Of a stretch of DNA of 64,000 nucleotides, positions 38,994 through 48,291 are shown one piece after another. This DNA comes from a virus. Under the pieces are notes generated by a model, which worked only from the letters and a program-made list of their open reading frames with translations, did not search any database and was not told the DNA's origin. Location: IMG/VR virus record IMGVR_UViG_3300032331_002637, positions 55,757-119,756 of that record. One strand, 5' to 3'. The translations under genes and the position numbers were made by a program. Each line of letters starts with the position of its first letter. Position 1 is the stretch's first letter.

Positions 38994-39158
38994 ATGTACG
39001 ATCACGTATACAGAATAACTGATTACCAAATAGAGGTAGATGGCGTAATGGAAAACCGTCAAAGAATTCAATATTGGAATAACGAGGAAGATTATCTGAT
39101 AGAGGAATATTACGGAGCACCGGGGGAAATACGTTCAGGATACACCCAAATTCAATAA
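38994..39158 (+). CDS. Small hypothetical protein
   Basis: The 54-residue protein starts one base after the fibre stop. It is rich in Tyr, Asn and Glu, with YRITDYQIEVDGV and YWNNEEDYLIEEYYG strands. No family is recognised. Its tight spacing to the fibre suggests a shared transcript, perhaps as a fibre accessory or chaperone; this is only inference. Confidence 0.5.
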   Translation: MYDHVYRITDYQIEVDGVMENRQRIQYWNNEEDYLIEEYYGAPGEIRSGYTQIQ

Positions 39159-39180
39159 AAAAAGCGAAATAAATATTATT

Positions 39181-39206
39181 ATTAGTGGAAACTAATGGGT
39201 TTATTT
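39181..39206 (+). terminator. Possible weak terminator
   Basis: A 6-bp stem (ATTAGT/ACTAAT) with a GGAA loop is followed by GGG and a T-rich run, 22 bases after the small gene's stop. The short AT stem makes it weak. Confidence 0.3.
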
Positions 39207-39253
39207 TTCTATAATTTTTTACATCAAATAAAATAAATAAAAATATAAAAATA

Positions 39254-41623
39254 ATGGAAGTAACAAAAAGAGACGGAGCTAAAGAAAGAGTTAAGCTTGA
39301 TAAAATTTTAAATCGTGTTAAGAAGCAATCTTATGGTTTAAATATGGATTATATTGAGCCAATGGAAATTGCAAAGAAAGTTATACATGGTTTATATGAT
39401 GGTATTTCTTCAGTAGAACTTGATACTTTAGCAGCAGAAACAGCAGCTGCTTTAACTCCTACTCATCCTGACTATTCTATTTTAGCTTCCAGAATATGTG
39501 TTACTTCATTACATAAAAGAACTCCTAAAAGTTTTTCAAGTGTGATCGATCAGCTTTATAACTATGTTGATCCTAAAACTGGATTAAAAGCTCCAATGAT
39601 TGCTGATGATGTCTATGATATTATTATGAAGAATTCTAAAGATATAGATTCTCAAATTATTGCTGATAGGGATTTAGATTATGATTATTTTGGATTTAAG
39701 ACTCTGGAAAAATCATATCTTTTAAAGATTGACGGTTTACCAGCAGAAAGACCACAGCAAATGTTAATGAGAGTTGCTATTGGTATACATAAAGAAGATT
39801 TAACTTCTGCTTATAAAACATATGACTTAATGAGTCAAGGTTACTTCACACATGCTACACCTACTTTATTTAATGCAGGTACTAGAAGACCTCAGCTTTC
39901 TTCTTGTTTCTTAGTTTCAATGGATGGGGATTCAATTCAAGGTATTTATAAAACATTAGCGGATGTAGCCCAGATATCTAAAAATGCAGGGGGTATTGGT
40001 TTACATATACATAATGTAAGAGGCACAGGAGCTTATATTAGAGGAACAAATGGTACTTCTAATGGAATTATCCCAATGCTAAAAGTCTTTAATGAGACTG
40101 CAAGATACGTAGACCAAGGTGGAGGAAGAAGAAAAGGTTCCTTTGCTATTTATTTAGAACCTTGGCATTGTGATGTTGAAGACTTCTTAAATCTTAGAAA
40201 AAATCACGGTAAAGAAGAGATGAGAGCTAGGGATCTTTTCTTAGCTTTATGGACCCCGGATTTATTTATGCAAAGAGTTAAAGAAGACGGCGAATGGACT
40301 TTATTCTCCCCTGATGAAGCTCCTGGATTAGATGATGTATATGGAGAAGACTTTGTTAAGATTTATACAAAATATGAATCAGAAGGAAGGGGAAGAAAAA
40401 CAATTAAAGCTCAAGAACTTTGGTACAAGATTATCGAAGCACAGATTGAAACAGGAACTCCTTATATGCTTTATAAGGATGCAGCTAATATAAAATCTAA
40501 TCAAAAGAATTTAGGAACTATTAAATCTTCAAATCTTTGTACTGAGATTATGGAGTACTCAGATTCAAAAGAAACTGCAGTTTGTAATTTAGCTTCTATT
40601 GCATTACCTAAATTTATTATTCCCGGTAAGAAACCTAAATACGATCTTAATGCTCTTAAGGATATAGCTTACACAGCTACAATCAATCTTAATAGAGTGA
40701 TTGATGTTAACTATTATCCTACTAAAGAAACTAAGACTTCTAATATGAAGCACAGGCCAATTGGTATTGGAGTTCAAGGTCTAGCTGATACGTTTGCTAT
40801 TCTAAAAATACCCTTTGAATCAGATGAAGCTAAGAATTTAGATAGAGATATTTTTGAAGCAATCTATTACGGAGCTATGTGTGCATCAGTTGATCTTGCA
40901 GAAAAAGAAGGAGCATATCAAACATTTAAAGGATCACCATTATCTAAAGGACTATTCCAATTTGATTTATGGAACGAATCACCTAGTACAAGATGGGACT
41001 GGGAAGAATTAAGAGAAAGAGTTTTAACACATGGAGCTAGAAACTCTTTATTGCTTGCTCCTATGCCTACTGCTTCTACAAGTCAGATCTTAGGAAACAA
41101 CGAATGCTTTGAACCATTTACATCTAATATTTACATCAGAAAAACATTATCTGGCGAATTCCCAGTAGTTAATAAGCATCTTGTTAAAGATCTAGTTAAA
41201 CTTAATATGTGGGATGATAACCTTAGAGATAAGATCATAATCAATAACGGATCAGTGCAGGATATTGCAGAAATACCAGACGAGATTAAGATCATTTATA
41301 AAACTGCTTGGGAGATGAGTCAGAAGATCATTATAGATCATGCTGCAGCACGAGCACCTTTTATATGTCAAAGTCAAAGTATGAATCTATTTGTACAAGA
41401 TGCTAACTTTGCCAAACTTTCTTCCGCACATTTTTATGGATGGGATAAAGGACTAAAGACTGGAAGTTATTATATAAGAACTAAAGCTGCTACTACAGCT
41501 ATAAAAGGTCTAGGTATAGATCTTAGTAGAAATCAAGACATTCCTAAATCTGAAGATGATAACTATAGCGACTTAGCTTGTAGTATAGACAATCCAGAAG
41601 ATTGTGAAGCTTGTGGATCATAA
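39254..41623 (+). CDS. nrdA: Ribonucleotide reductase class Ia, alpha subunit
   Basis: The 789-residue protein begins with an ATP-cone-type region (about 1-90, [13 protein letters not shown]). It carries the catalytic Cys in SSCFLVS and the loop [12 protein letters not shown]. The active-site trio N427-L-C429-T-E431 matches E. coli N437/C439/E441. Radical-transfer Tyr residues lie in GSYYIRTKA. The C-terminal Cys pair (CEACGS) would re-reduce the active site. It partners NrdB encoded at 35626. The next gene starts 8 bases later with adenylate kinase, extending a nucleotide-supply cluster. Confidence 0.95.
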   Translation: MEVTKRDGAKERVKLDKILNRVKKQSYGLNMDYIEPMEIAKKVIHGLYDGISSVELDTLAAETAAALTPTHPDYSILASRICVTSLHKRTPKSFSSVIDQLYNYVDPKTGLKAPMIADDVYDIIMKNSKDIDSQIIADRDLDYDYFGFKTLEKSYLLKIDGLPAERPQQMLMRVAIGIHKEDLTSAYKTYDLMSQGYFTHATPTLFNAGTRRPQLSSCFLVSMDGDSIQGIYKTLADVAQISKNAGGIGLHIHNVRGTGAYIRGTNGTSNGIIPMLKVFNETARYVDQGGGRRKGSFAIYLEPWHCDVEDFLNLRKNHGKEEMRARDLFLALWTPDLFMQRVKEDGEWTLFSPDEAPGLDDVYGEDFVKIYTKYESEGRGRKTIKAQELWYKIIEAQIETGTPYMLYKDAANIKSNQKNLGTIKSSNLCTEIMEYSDSKETAVCNLASIALPKFIIPGKKPKYDLNALKDIAYTATINLNRVIDVNYYPTKETKTSNMKHRPIGIGVQGLADTFAILKIPFESDEAKNLDRDIFEAIYYGAMCASVDLAEKEGAYQTFKGSPLSKGLFQFDLWNESPSTRWDWEELRERVLTHGARNSLLLAPMPTASTSQILGNNECFEPFTSNIYIRKTLSGEFPVVNKHLVKDLVKLNMWDDNLRDKIIINNGSVQDIAEIPDEIKIIYKTAWEMSQKIIIDHAAARAPFICQSQSMNLFVQDANFAKLSSAHFYGWDKGLKTGSYYIRTKAATTAIKGLGIDLSRNQDIPKSEDDNYSDLACSIDNPEDCEACGS

Positions 41624-41631
41624 TATTAAAA

Positions 41632-42279
41632 ATGAATAGAACTAAGAAGCTTAGCAATTTTAAAGAATTCGTAAGAGAATACGGAGACATAGATGGGAAA
41701 GAAGATTCTAAAAAAACCCCATGTATAATTTTAGCAGGACCTCCGGGATGTGGTAAGGGAACACAAGCTAGAATTATAGCCAAAGGTATGAGATGGAAAC
41801 ACATTTCAACTGGGGATATATTAAGGGATTCTGATAATAAAGAGATCAAGAAGTTAATGAAAACTGGTAATCTTCTTCCTGATGAGATTGTAGGTAAAGA
41901 GCTTATAGATTATCTTAAAAAATTAACTAAACATAGCGATCCTAAGGGATATATTTTTGACGGATATCCTAGAAATCTTCAACAGAAGTCTATATTTGAC
42001 GAGATTTGTAGAATTAATAATATCTCATTAGAATATGTTTTCTTTTTAAATGTCGCAGAGAAGATATTAAGGGAAAGAATAAAAGAAAGAAGTAAATCTT
42101 CTGGTAGATCTGATGATAAAAACGAGGAAGCATTCCAAATTAGAATGGATGAATATAATGAACAGACGTTACCTATGATAGAATCTATGAGAAACGGAGG
42201 AGGCTTTTTGGAAATATCAGGAGAAAATAAATTAGATGATATTACTAAGCTGATATTTAATAAAATTAATGAAATTTAA
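41632..42279 (+). CDS. adk: Adenylate kinase with capsid targeting-like N terminus
   Basis: The preferred start is the ATG at 41632, just after nrdA, and not the upstream in-frame codon that overlaps nrdA. The protein begins MNRTKKLSNFKEFVREYG, with a possible cut after E15. The P-loop is GPPGCGKGT (36-44). ISTGDILR, FDGYPRN and a LID-region RSDDKNE follow, as in adenylate kinases (AMP + ATP to 2 ADP). At 215 residues it is close to the bacterial enzyme. A nucleotide kinase with a targeting peptide is unusual and suggests it may be carried in the virion. Confidence 0.85.
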   Translation: MNRTKKLSNFKEFVREYGDIDGKEDSKKTPCIILAGPPGCGKGTQARIIAKGMRWKHISTGDILRDSDNKEIKKLMKTGNLLPDEIVGKELIDYLKKLTKHSDPKGYIFDGYPRNLQQKSIFDEICRINNISLEYVFFLNVAEKILRERIKERSKSSGRSDDKNEEAFQIRMDEYNEQTLPMIESMRNGGGFLEISGENKLDDITKLIFNKINEI

Positions 42280-42316
42280 TTCCTATTTTATTGTATAATA
42301 GTTAAATCTTAAAAAT

Positions 42317-43564
42317 ATGTCAAAATCAAAATCAGAAGAAATAGTTAAGGCAACTCCTACTATATGTCTTACTATGATCGTTAAAAATGAATCTAAAGTC
42401 ATAAGGAAATGTATAGATTCAGTTAGAGATTATATTAGTTATTGGGTTATTGTTGATACTGGATCAACCGACGGAACTCAGGATCTTATTAAAGAAATAA
42501 TGGCCGAATATGGTATTCCTGGAGAATTACACGAAAGACCATGGGTAGATTTTGGATATAATAGAACAGAAAATCTTAAACTTGCCAAAGACAAATCTGA
42601 CTATAGACTTATTATAGATGCTGATGATGTGTTATTCGTAGAGAACGGAGAAAATCCATTTATTAACCTAACTGAAGACTTCTATAAGATTAAATTAAGA
42701 TTGGGAAGTCTGGCATATTATAGAACACAAGTAATTAGAGGAGATCAAGATTGGAAATATATTGGTGTACTTCATGAATATCTTTCTGGACCTGAAGGAA
42801 TAGATCTAACCGAAGAATTTTTACCCGAAGGTGTTGAAATGCACGCAGCAGTATCCGGGCATAATAGAGATATCAAAGGGAAAGATAAGTATTACAATGA
42901 TGCTTTAATATTTGAAAAGGCCATTATAACTACACCTAAGGAGGAACTTCCTATTGATTTAGAAAGAAGATATGTTTTTTATATGGCTCAAAGTTATAGA
43001 GATGCTGGAATGCACGAAAGATCTATAGAAGCTTATCAAAGAAGAGTAGATCTAGGTGGATGGGCAGAAGAGGTTTACGTCTCTAAATATTGGATTGCTA
43101 GACAGAAACACTCATTAAACAAATCAGACGAGGAGATTATTGATGCTTATTTAAAAGCTTGGGAATATAGACCTAATAGACTTGAATCCCTTTATCATTT
43201 AATAAAATTCTTAGGAAGTAAAAAAAGATATGCTTTGGCTTTTGCTCTAGCTGCTGTTGGAATGAAAACAGGATCTTGCTCAGATATTCTTTTCGTTGAA
43301 GATGAGATCTGGAAATGGAGAATGCCTGATGAATATTCAGTATTGGCTTATTATAATGGAAATGCAGAGGAAGCACACAAAGTAACCACAATAATTATTA
43401 ATTCCCCTCTATTTGATAAGATTTCTCCTAACGAACAAGAAAGAATCAGAAAGAATATGGAATTCTATAGTAAAGCTATTACAAAAGCTACAGAACCTAC
43501 AGAACCTACAGAACTTATAGAAGCTACAGAAGATGTAGAAGCTACAGAAGAAGTTAAAAACTAG
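42317..43564 (+). CDS. Glycosyltransferase family 2 with TPR region
   Basis: The 415-residue protein has a GT-A fold start, CLTMIVKNESKVIRKCIDS, with VDTGSTDGTQ and the metal-binding DADD motif (about residues 96-99). A helical TPR-like half (about 210-380) follows. The last 25 residues repeat TEPTE/ATE units. Such enzymes move sugars onto DNA bases, glycans or virion proteins. The acceptor cannot be told here. The gene follows a 37-base gap with a possible TATAAT-like promoter. Confidence 0.75.
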   Translation: MSKSKSEEIVKATPTICLTMIVKNESKVIRKCIDSVRDYISYWVIVDTGSTDGTQDLIKEIMAEYGIPGELHERPWVDFGYNRTENLKLAKDKSDYRLIIDADDVLFVENGENPFINLTEDFYKIKLRLGSLAYYRTQVIRGDQDWKYIGVLHEYLSGPEGIDLTEEFLPEGVEMHAAVSGHNRDIKGKDKYYNDALIFEKAIITTPKEELPIDLERRYVFYMAQSYRDAGMHERSIEAYQRRVDLGGWAEEVYVSKYWIARQKHSLNKSDEEIIDAYLKAWEYRPNRLESLYHLIKFLGSKKRYALAFALAAVGMKTGSCSDILFVEDEIWKWRMPDEYSVLAYYNGNAEEAHKVTTIIINSPLFDKISPNEQERIRKNMEFYSKAITKATEPTEPTELIEATEDVEATEEVKN

Positions 43565-43582
43565 GAATTAGTGAGGACGGAA

Positions 43583-43591
43583 GATATATAA
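43583..43591 (+). promoter_or_regulatory. GATATATAA motif, candidate late promoter/initiation element
   Basis: GATATATAA lies 15 bases before the ATG of the targeted protein at 43607, in a 42-base gap after the glycosyltransferase gene. Confidence 0.4.
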
Positions 43592-43606
43592 CATAAAAGT
43601 TATATC

Positions 43607-44092
43607 ATGAGAATTTTAAAATTTTCCGAATTCCTTAATGAGCAATCAGTTTATAATACAGGAGTCCCTTTATACAGAGGCACAAGTTTTGAGCCAGAAA
43701 GAACTATTAAAAGAAATCAATTAATTTCTGAATTAAGAAGTCTTTTAACTCAAGTAATGAATGGTACTCTTTCCGAAATATCTTTAGTAGCAGAAATACC
43801 TACACAAGGTAAAAATGCTCCACAATATTTAAAAGATATTTATTCTGAAATGGGATACAATCCAGGTAAAGATATGGAAGATGAGTACGATGAAGAAAAC
43901 GACACTTATCTTGGTAACAGAGACAGAACTGGAGATGAACCATCTACAAACATATTTGTAGATTCTGAATTTTTAGTTAAAGATGTAGATGAAGCTAGAA
44001 ATGTTATTATAGCAATTCCTTATTCATTAAAAAAGAAAAACATCTTAGTTGAACTTACTCCAGAAATGATTGATGAAGCATTCATTAAATAA
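43607..44092 (+). CDS. Unknown protein with capsid targeting-like N terminus, weak ART-like motif
   Basis: The 161-residue protein starts MRILKFSEFLNEQSV, with a predicted cut after E12. Just behind it stands PLYRGTSF, which resembles the YRG strand of R-S-E ADP-ribosyltransferases such as T4 Alt, itself a packaged protein. I do not see the S-T-S strand or a clear E-x-E, so the match is weak. An acidic region DEYDEENDTY and a C-terminal PYSLKKKNILVELTPEM complete it. It may be a fragmentary enzyme or an unrelated fold. Confidence 0.55.
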   Translation: MRILKFSEFLNEQSVYNTGVPLYRGTSFEPERTIKRNQLISELRSLLTQVMNGTLSEISLVAEIPTQGKNAPQYLKDIYSEMGYNPGKDMEDEYDEENDTYLGNRDRTGDEPSTNIFVDSEFLVKDVDEARNVIIAIPYSLKKKNILVELTPEMIDEAFIK

Positions 44093-44098
44093 TTAATT

Positions 44099-44458
44099 AT
44101 GGAATACGAAGATTTTCATTTAGTAAAAATCGGGGACCATACTTTTGTTTTAGAACAATGTAAAGATTTTTCAAAGGGACTTTCCAATAGAGAGCATCTT
44201 CTCGAAAATGAGGGGATGCTTTTTAATTTTAAAGAATCTGGTCCTAAAAGCTTTCATATGAAAGATTGTTATCTACCTCTTGATATTCTATTCATAAAAG
44301 AAGGCAAAATCCAAAAAATTTATCACAATTGTAGTCCATGCGAAACTGATGAGTGTCAAAAATTTGAACATGATTCCGCAGATACTATTATTGAACTCCT
44401 AGGAGGCACATGTGAGAGCAATAATATTAGCGAAGGACTAATCTACAGACTGATGTAG
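44099..44458 (+). CDS. DUF192 family protein
   Basis: The 119-residue protein matches DUF192: GLSNREHLLENEGMLF, then FHMKDCYLPLDILFI with the conserved M-K-x-x-x-x-P-L-D core. I-x-x-I-Y-x-x-x-x-P and an ELLGGTCESNNISEG end follow. The family forms a small beta barrel of unknown biochemical role and is common in bacteria and some phages. Extra Cys residues (CSPCETDEC) are an unusual insert. It starts 6 bases after the targeted protein. Confidence 0.75.
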   Translation: MEYEDFHLVKIGDHTFVLEQCKDFSKGLSNREHLLENEGMLFNFKESGPKSFHMKDCYLPLDILFIKEGKIQKIYHNCSPCETDECQKFEHDSADTIIELLGGTCESNNISEGLIYRLM

Positions 44459-44532
44459 GAAACTTTTCCCTCTTTTACTGTTAAAATATATGTTACTAAG
44501 GTAAATTGTATTTTATAAAAATTAAATCTTGA

Positions 44533-46320
44533 ATGTCATCTAACAAAGAAATTAAAGTATTATCAGAGAGGGAGCACATCCTATTAAGACCAACCGTTTA
44601 TGTTGGGAGCGTTAAACCAACAGACGAGAAAGTACCAGTGATTCGCGATAGCCGTGTTTTTGTTGAGTCTAAGACCATATCAGTTGGAATGTATAAGTTA
44701 TTTGATGAGGTATTCTCTAACTCATTAGACGAAGCTAAACGAATGAATGGCAAGATGAAGAAAATCACTATAGCTATTGATTCTAAAAGCAATTCCGTTT
44801 CTGTTAAAGATTCTGGTAATGGATTTTATAAAGGTACGGAGATTAATAAGATAAGTGAAAAATCTAATATCGAAACTGCAGTATCACAATTAAGAGCAGG
44901 ATCAAATTTCGAGAATGATGATGTTGAAGAATCACTAGTGGGTACTAATGGTATGGGTGTCAGCTTAGTTAATGTACTTTCTAAATATTTCAGTATCGAA
45001 ACAGTAAATGATAAATTCTATTACTTTCAGGAATGGAAAAATTACGAGGGTAAAGATCCTAAGGTCTCTAAGAGATCGTCTGATATGAAAACTGGTACTT
45101 CAGTTACATTCACACCTCTTTCTGAAACATTTGGATATTCTAAATGGGACAAAGAAGTTCTTTCATCTATACTTATTCTAAAATACGATCTAATCAAAAG
45201 AGACCCGATTATAGGTAAACTTGAAATAGAATTATCTTGGGACGGGGAGTCAATAGATCTATCTCCTGAATTTTTACCACAGGATTCTTTTAAGATTAAT
45301 ACAGAGATAGGTCAGATAACAATATGGGAAAAGTATGAAGGATCAGGATCATTAAGCTTTGTTAACTCCGCTCTTTGTTCTGGAATACACCAGAAGATAT
45401 TTAATGACTTTGTAAACACAAAATTAGAAGACACATTAGGTCATCACTTTTATGATTGTCTAATTGTGCTAAATCTTCCACCTAAGTATGTTAAATTCGG
45501 AGATCAGAATAAAACTAGATTTGTTACAACAAGGGAAGAGATTGATAATTTACTGATGAATAAATTTGGAGCTAAGTTGCAAGGACTTTTTAAAACTGAA
45601 ATATTTGAAAGAATAGCAAAGAAAGTTGAAGAGAGAAAGAATGATGGATACGTAAAAAAACTTAGAGCAGAGAAAAGAAAAGTAAATCTTAAACATTCAC
45701 ACAAGTACTTTCCTGCACAAAAAGCTATTGCAGAAAATCTATTTATAGTTGAAGGACTTTCTGCTATGGGATCTATATTACAAAAAAGAAATCCTAAGGA
45801 AGATGGAGTTTATGCTCTAAAAGGCAAGATAAAGAATTGTAAAAATATTGGAGATCTTTCAGATAACAAAGAGATTCTTGAACTAATGCACATTCTAGGA
45901 TTAGATCCCACTTCTAGAAACAACGAAATAATAGGATACAAAAGAATAGTTATTGCTACTGACCCGGATCCTGATGGATCGCATATCACATCTTTATTAA
46001 TAAATCTTTTTTATAAATGGTTTCCTACTGTTATTAAAAATAAAAGGTTAAGTTCATTAAAAATCCCTCTTGTTTCTGTAGGTGATGGAAAGAAAAGAAA
46101 ATACTATTGGGACATGGATGATTTTAAAACTGCTAAGCCCACTGGTAATGTTAGATACTTAAAAGGATTAGGTTCTCTTTCTTTAGAAGATTGGGAATGG
46201 GTAATGAATAGAAAAGATTTTGTTGGAATAGATGAAAATTCAGATAGTAAGGAAAAACTAGAAATGGCATTTGGTGATTCTTCTGAGGCTCGAAAAAAAT
46301 GGTTATCTAATATTAAATAG
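44533..46320 (+). CDS. 39: DNA topoisomerase II large subunit (gp39/60-like, GyrB type)
   Basis: The 595-residue protein combines the ATPase and Toprim domains that T4 splits between gp39 and gp60. The GHKL ATPase includes SVKDSGNGF and VGTNGMGVSLVNVLS. The transducer follows. The Toprim part has FIVEGLSAMGS (catalytic Glu) and TDPDPDGSHI (DxDxDG type metal site). With the GyrA-like subunit at 51232 it passes DNA through DNA and relieves fork supercoils. A 74-base gap without motif lies upstream. Confidence 0.9.
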   Translation: MSSNKEIKVLSEREHILLRPTVYVGSVKPTDEKVPVIRDSRVFVESKTISVGMYKLFDEVFSNSLDEAKRMNGKMKKITIAIDSKSNSVSVKDSGNGFYKGTEINKISEKSNIETAVSQLRAGSNFENDDVEESLVGTNGMGVSLVNVLSKYFSIETVNDKFYYFQEWKNYEGKDPKVSKRSSDMKTGTSVTFTPLSETFGYSKWDKEVLSSILILKYDLIKRDPIIGKLEIELSWDGESIDLSPEFLPQDSFKINTEIGQITIWEKYEGSGSLSFVNSALCSGIHQKIFNDFVNTKLEDTLGHHFYDCLIVLNLPPKYVKFGDQNKTRFVTTREEIDNLLMNKFGAKLQGLFKTEIFERIAKKVEERKNDGYVKKLRAEKRKVNLKHSHKYFPAQKAIAENLFIVEGLSAMGSILQKRNPKEDGVYALKGKIKNCKNIGDLSDNKEILELMHILGLDPTSRNNEIIGYKRIVIATDPDPDGSHITSLLINLFYKWFPTVIKNKRLSSLKIPLVSVGDGKKRKYYWDMDDFKTAKPTGNVRYLKGLGSLSLEDWEWVMNRKDFVGIDENSDSKEKLEMAFGDSSEARKKWLSNIK

Positions 46321-46328
46321 ATATATAC
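46320..46328 (+). promoter_or_regulatory. GATATATAC motif
   Basis: GATATATAC overlaps the topoisomerase stop and ends 4 bases before the ATG at 46333. Confidence 0.3.
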
Positions 46329-46332
46329 TTTA

Positions 46333-47085
46333 ATGATTTTAAGATTAAGCGATTTTGTTAATGAGCAGGATTCGAATATTCCTGATGGAAGCGAGGGAAC
46401 TCAAGCTCCCGTTAAGAGCTATGCAGGTAAACTAAAAATAAACTGGGATATGCCAGACCTTGCTGAGGAAATATCTCATTATGACGATAAAGCTAAATTG
46501 GAATTCTACCAGCATAATATTACTATTGGTAATAAAGATATAGGTAAAGTTGCTGCTAGATCCACCAAGTTTTTTAAATATATTAATGAGCCATTTAAAA
46601 AAGGACACATGGAAACAATTCCTATTGTTTCTGAGGATGGATTTGATGTTAATAGTATTCAGAATTTAATGGCTTATGAGTTTGATAACATCATTGCTGG
46701 AGCATACGGTAGATCTTACGGAGATGTTCTAATAAAAATATCAGATGATCTTAAAAGAAAAGGCACTTTATCATTGCCTGCTCCTATTGTGATTAAATTT
46801 ATAAATTTTGGAGAGACAAGAACATCTTCAGAATACAGCTATTATCTTTTTTCTGGTAATAGAATAGCTAACTTAGCATTACAATATAATATTCCACTAA
46901 GAGCTTTAGTATTAGATTTAGTTCCTTCAAGAAGAGACGTTAGAGAATTTGCACAAAAATCGGGTGCTACTACAGATCCGGTTAAATTCAAAAAGCTTCT
47001 TAGAAGAGAAACTGGTAAAGAAACTCTTGACGATCTTAATGCTAGAGAAAGATTTAAAATTATACAATCTCTTAAAGATTTCTAA
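46333..47085 (+). CDS. Targeted protein with ParB/Srx-like segment
   Basis: The 250-residue protein starts MILRLSDFVNEQDS, with a predicted cut after E11. Residues about 150-200 contain PAPIVIKFINFG and YYLFSGNRIANLALQYNIPLRALVLDL-type spacing. This resembles the ParB/sulfiredoxin fold in which GNR binds nucleotide. The C terminus (about 195-250) has helices with a basic run (KKLLRRETGK). A nuclease or CTPase-like activity is possible but unproved. Confidence 0.5.
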   Translation: MILRLSDFVNEQDSNIPDGSEGTQAPVKSYAGKLKINWDMPDLAEEISHYDDKAKLEFYQHNITIGNKDIGKVAARSTKFFKYINEPFKKGHMETIPIVSEDGFDVNSIQNLMAYEFDNIIAGAYGRSYGDVLIKISDDLKRKGTLSLPAPIVIKFINFGETRTSSEYSYYLFSGNRIANLALQYNIPLRALVLDLVPSRRDVREFAQKSGATTDPVKFKKLLRRETGKETLDDLNARERFKIIQSLKDF

Positions 47086-47148
47086 TTCATTTAGAAAAAA
47101 CTCTGGAATCATCTGAGGCCCTATTTAATTTGTAGATATATTTGTAGT

Positions 47149-48072
47149 ATGGTATACAAAAATAATATGGGATATTGTTGTATATGCCTTTCTTTAGATA
47201 AGGAAGGTGTTACTACAAATAGAGGAATGGTTAAAAAAACATTTATTAGAGAAGGATTAAAGTATGTTTCTGAGCTAGCTTTAAAAAACACTAGCGATTT
47301 AATTCGTATAATCAAATTCAATTCTGATAATTCAATAAAAATGTATAGAATAAGTTCTGATATGTTTCCTTGGATGTCTGAATATGAAATAGACGATCTT
47401 CCTGATATAAAAGAGATATTAAATAACCTAGAGGAAGCTGGTAGAATAGCAAAAGAAGCTGGACAAAGACTTAGCTTCCATCCATCACATTTTTGTGTGA
47501 TTGCTTCACTAAATCCTGAGGTTGTTACAAAATCTGTAAAAGAGCTTAGACAGCATGCAGAAATTATGGACAAAATGGGATTAGAAAGAAGCTATAAATA
47601 TCCTATAAATATACACATCAATACAACTAAGCCATCCAAAGAAGAATCTGCTGAAAGATTCATAAAAGAATATAATAAATTACCAGATACTGTTAAATCT
47701 AGATTAGTACTCGAGAATGATGACAAAAAAAGTCAATTCACACCAACGGATCTTTACACCTTGATATATAAAAGAATAGGAGTACCTATTACTTATGATT
47801 ATTTACATCATAAATGTAATCCGGACGAATTATCCGAAATGGAAGCTTTGGAACTTTGTATATCTACTTGGCCAGAAAATATACCAGCTCTAACTCACTT
47901 TTCGGATTCGAGAAAGCTTTTTGAAGATTCTAGTGTTAAAGATGTAGCACACTCCGATTGGATATGGAGTAAAATAGAAACTTATGGGAAAGTTTTTGAT
48001 ATAGAATTAGAAGTAAAGATGAAAGATCTTGCTCTATTAAAATATTTAGATAAATGGAAGAATCAGATTTAA
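47149..48072 (+). CDS. uvsE: UV damage endonuclease (UvdE family)
   Basis: The 307-residue protein is a TIM-barrel UvdE. Features are GYCCICLSL near the start, YRISSDMFPW, RLSFHPSHFC (metal-ligand His residues), NIHINTT, LVLENDDK, TYDYLHHKCNP and a late HFSDSRK. It nicks DNA 5' to UV lesions for repair. Alternative start M7 (47167) is possible; a TATATTTG Bacteroidetes-type -7 box at 47137-47144 would make the ATG at 47149 nearly leaderless but suits M7. The end overlaps the next small gene by 19 bases. Confidence 0.85.
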   Translation: MVYKNNMGYCCICLSLDKEGVTTNRGMVKKTFIREGLKYVSELALKNTSDLIRIIKFNSDNSIKMYRISSDMFPWMSEYEIDDLPDIKEILNNLEEAGRIAKEAGQRLSFHPSHFCVIASLNPEVVTKSVKELRQHAEIMDKMGLERSYKYPINIHINTTKPSKEESAERFIKEYNKLPDTVKSRLVLENDDKKSQFTPTDLYTLIYKRIGVPITYDYLHHKCNPDELSEMEALELCISTWPENIPALTHFSDSRKLFEDSSVKDVAHSDWIWSKIETYGKVFDIELEVKMKDLALLKYLDKWKNQI

Positions 48073-48260
48073 CAAACAAAAAATGGATCCCAGAGAATGA
48101 GCTTTATTTATTAAGTGTATCTGAAGGGATAATAGAAAATTATCCCGATATAGATCTCGAAAAAGAACTAGGGGAGCTAGGATACATTATCGAAGATTTA
48201 ATACAGCCAGAGAAAATTAAAATCTTCATGGAAAGACTCCAGGAAAAATATCCAGATTAA
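48054..48260 (+). CDS. Small acidic hypothetical protein
   Basis: The 68-residue protein overlaps the UvdE gene's end by 19 bases. It is helical and Glu/Asp/Leu-rich (YLLSVSEGIIENYPDIDLEKELGELG), with no family recognised. Overlap suggests translational coupling. It may regulate or partner with its neighbours, but nothing shows this. Confidence 0.45.
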   Translation: MEESDLTNKKWIPENELYLLSVSEGIIENYPDIDLEKELGELGYIIEDLIQPEKIKIFMERLQEKYPD

Positions 48261-48291
48261 TGGTATTTATTATTGGGATTAAAAAATAGAG

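Noticed and set aside
47137-47144. TATATTTG as a sure host-type promoter for the UV endonuclease
   Set aside because: No -33 TTG at the right distance, so it is mentioned only as support for a later start.
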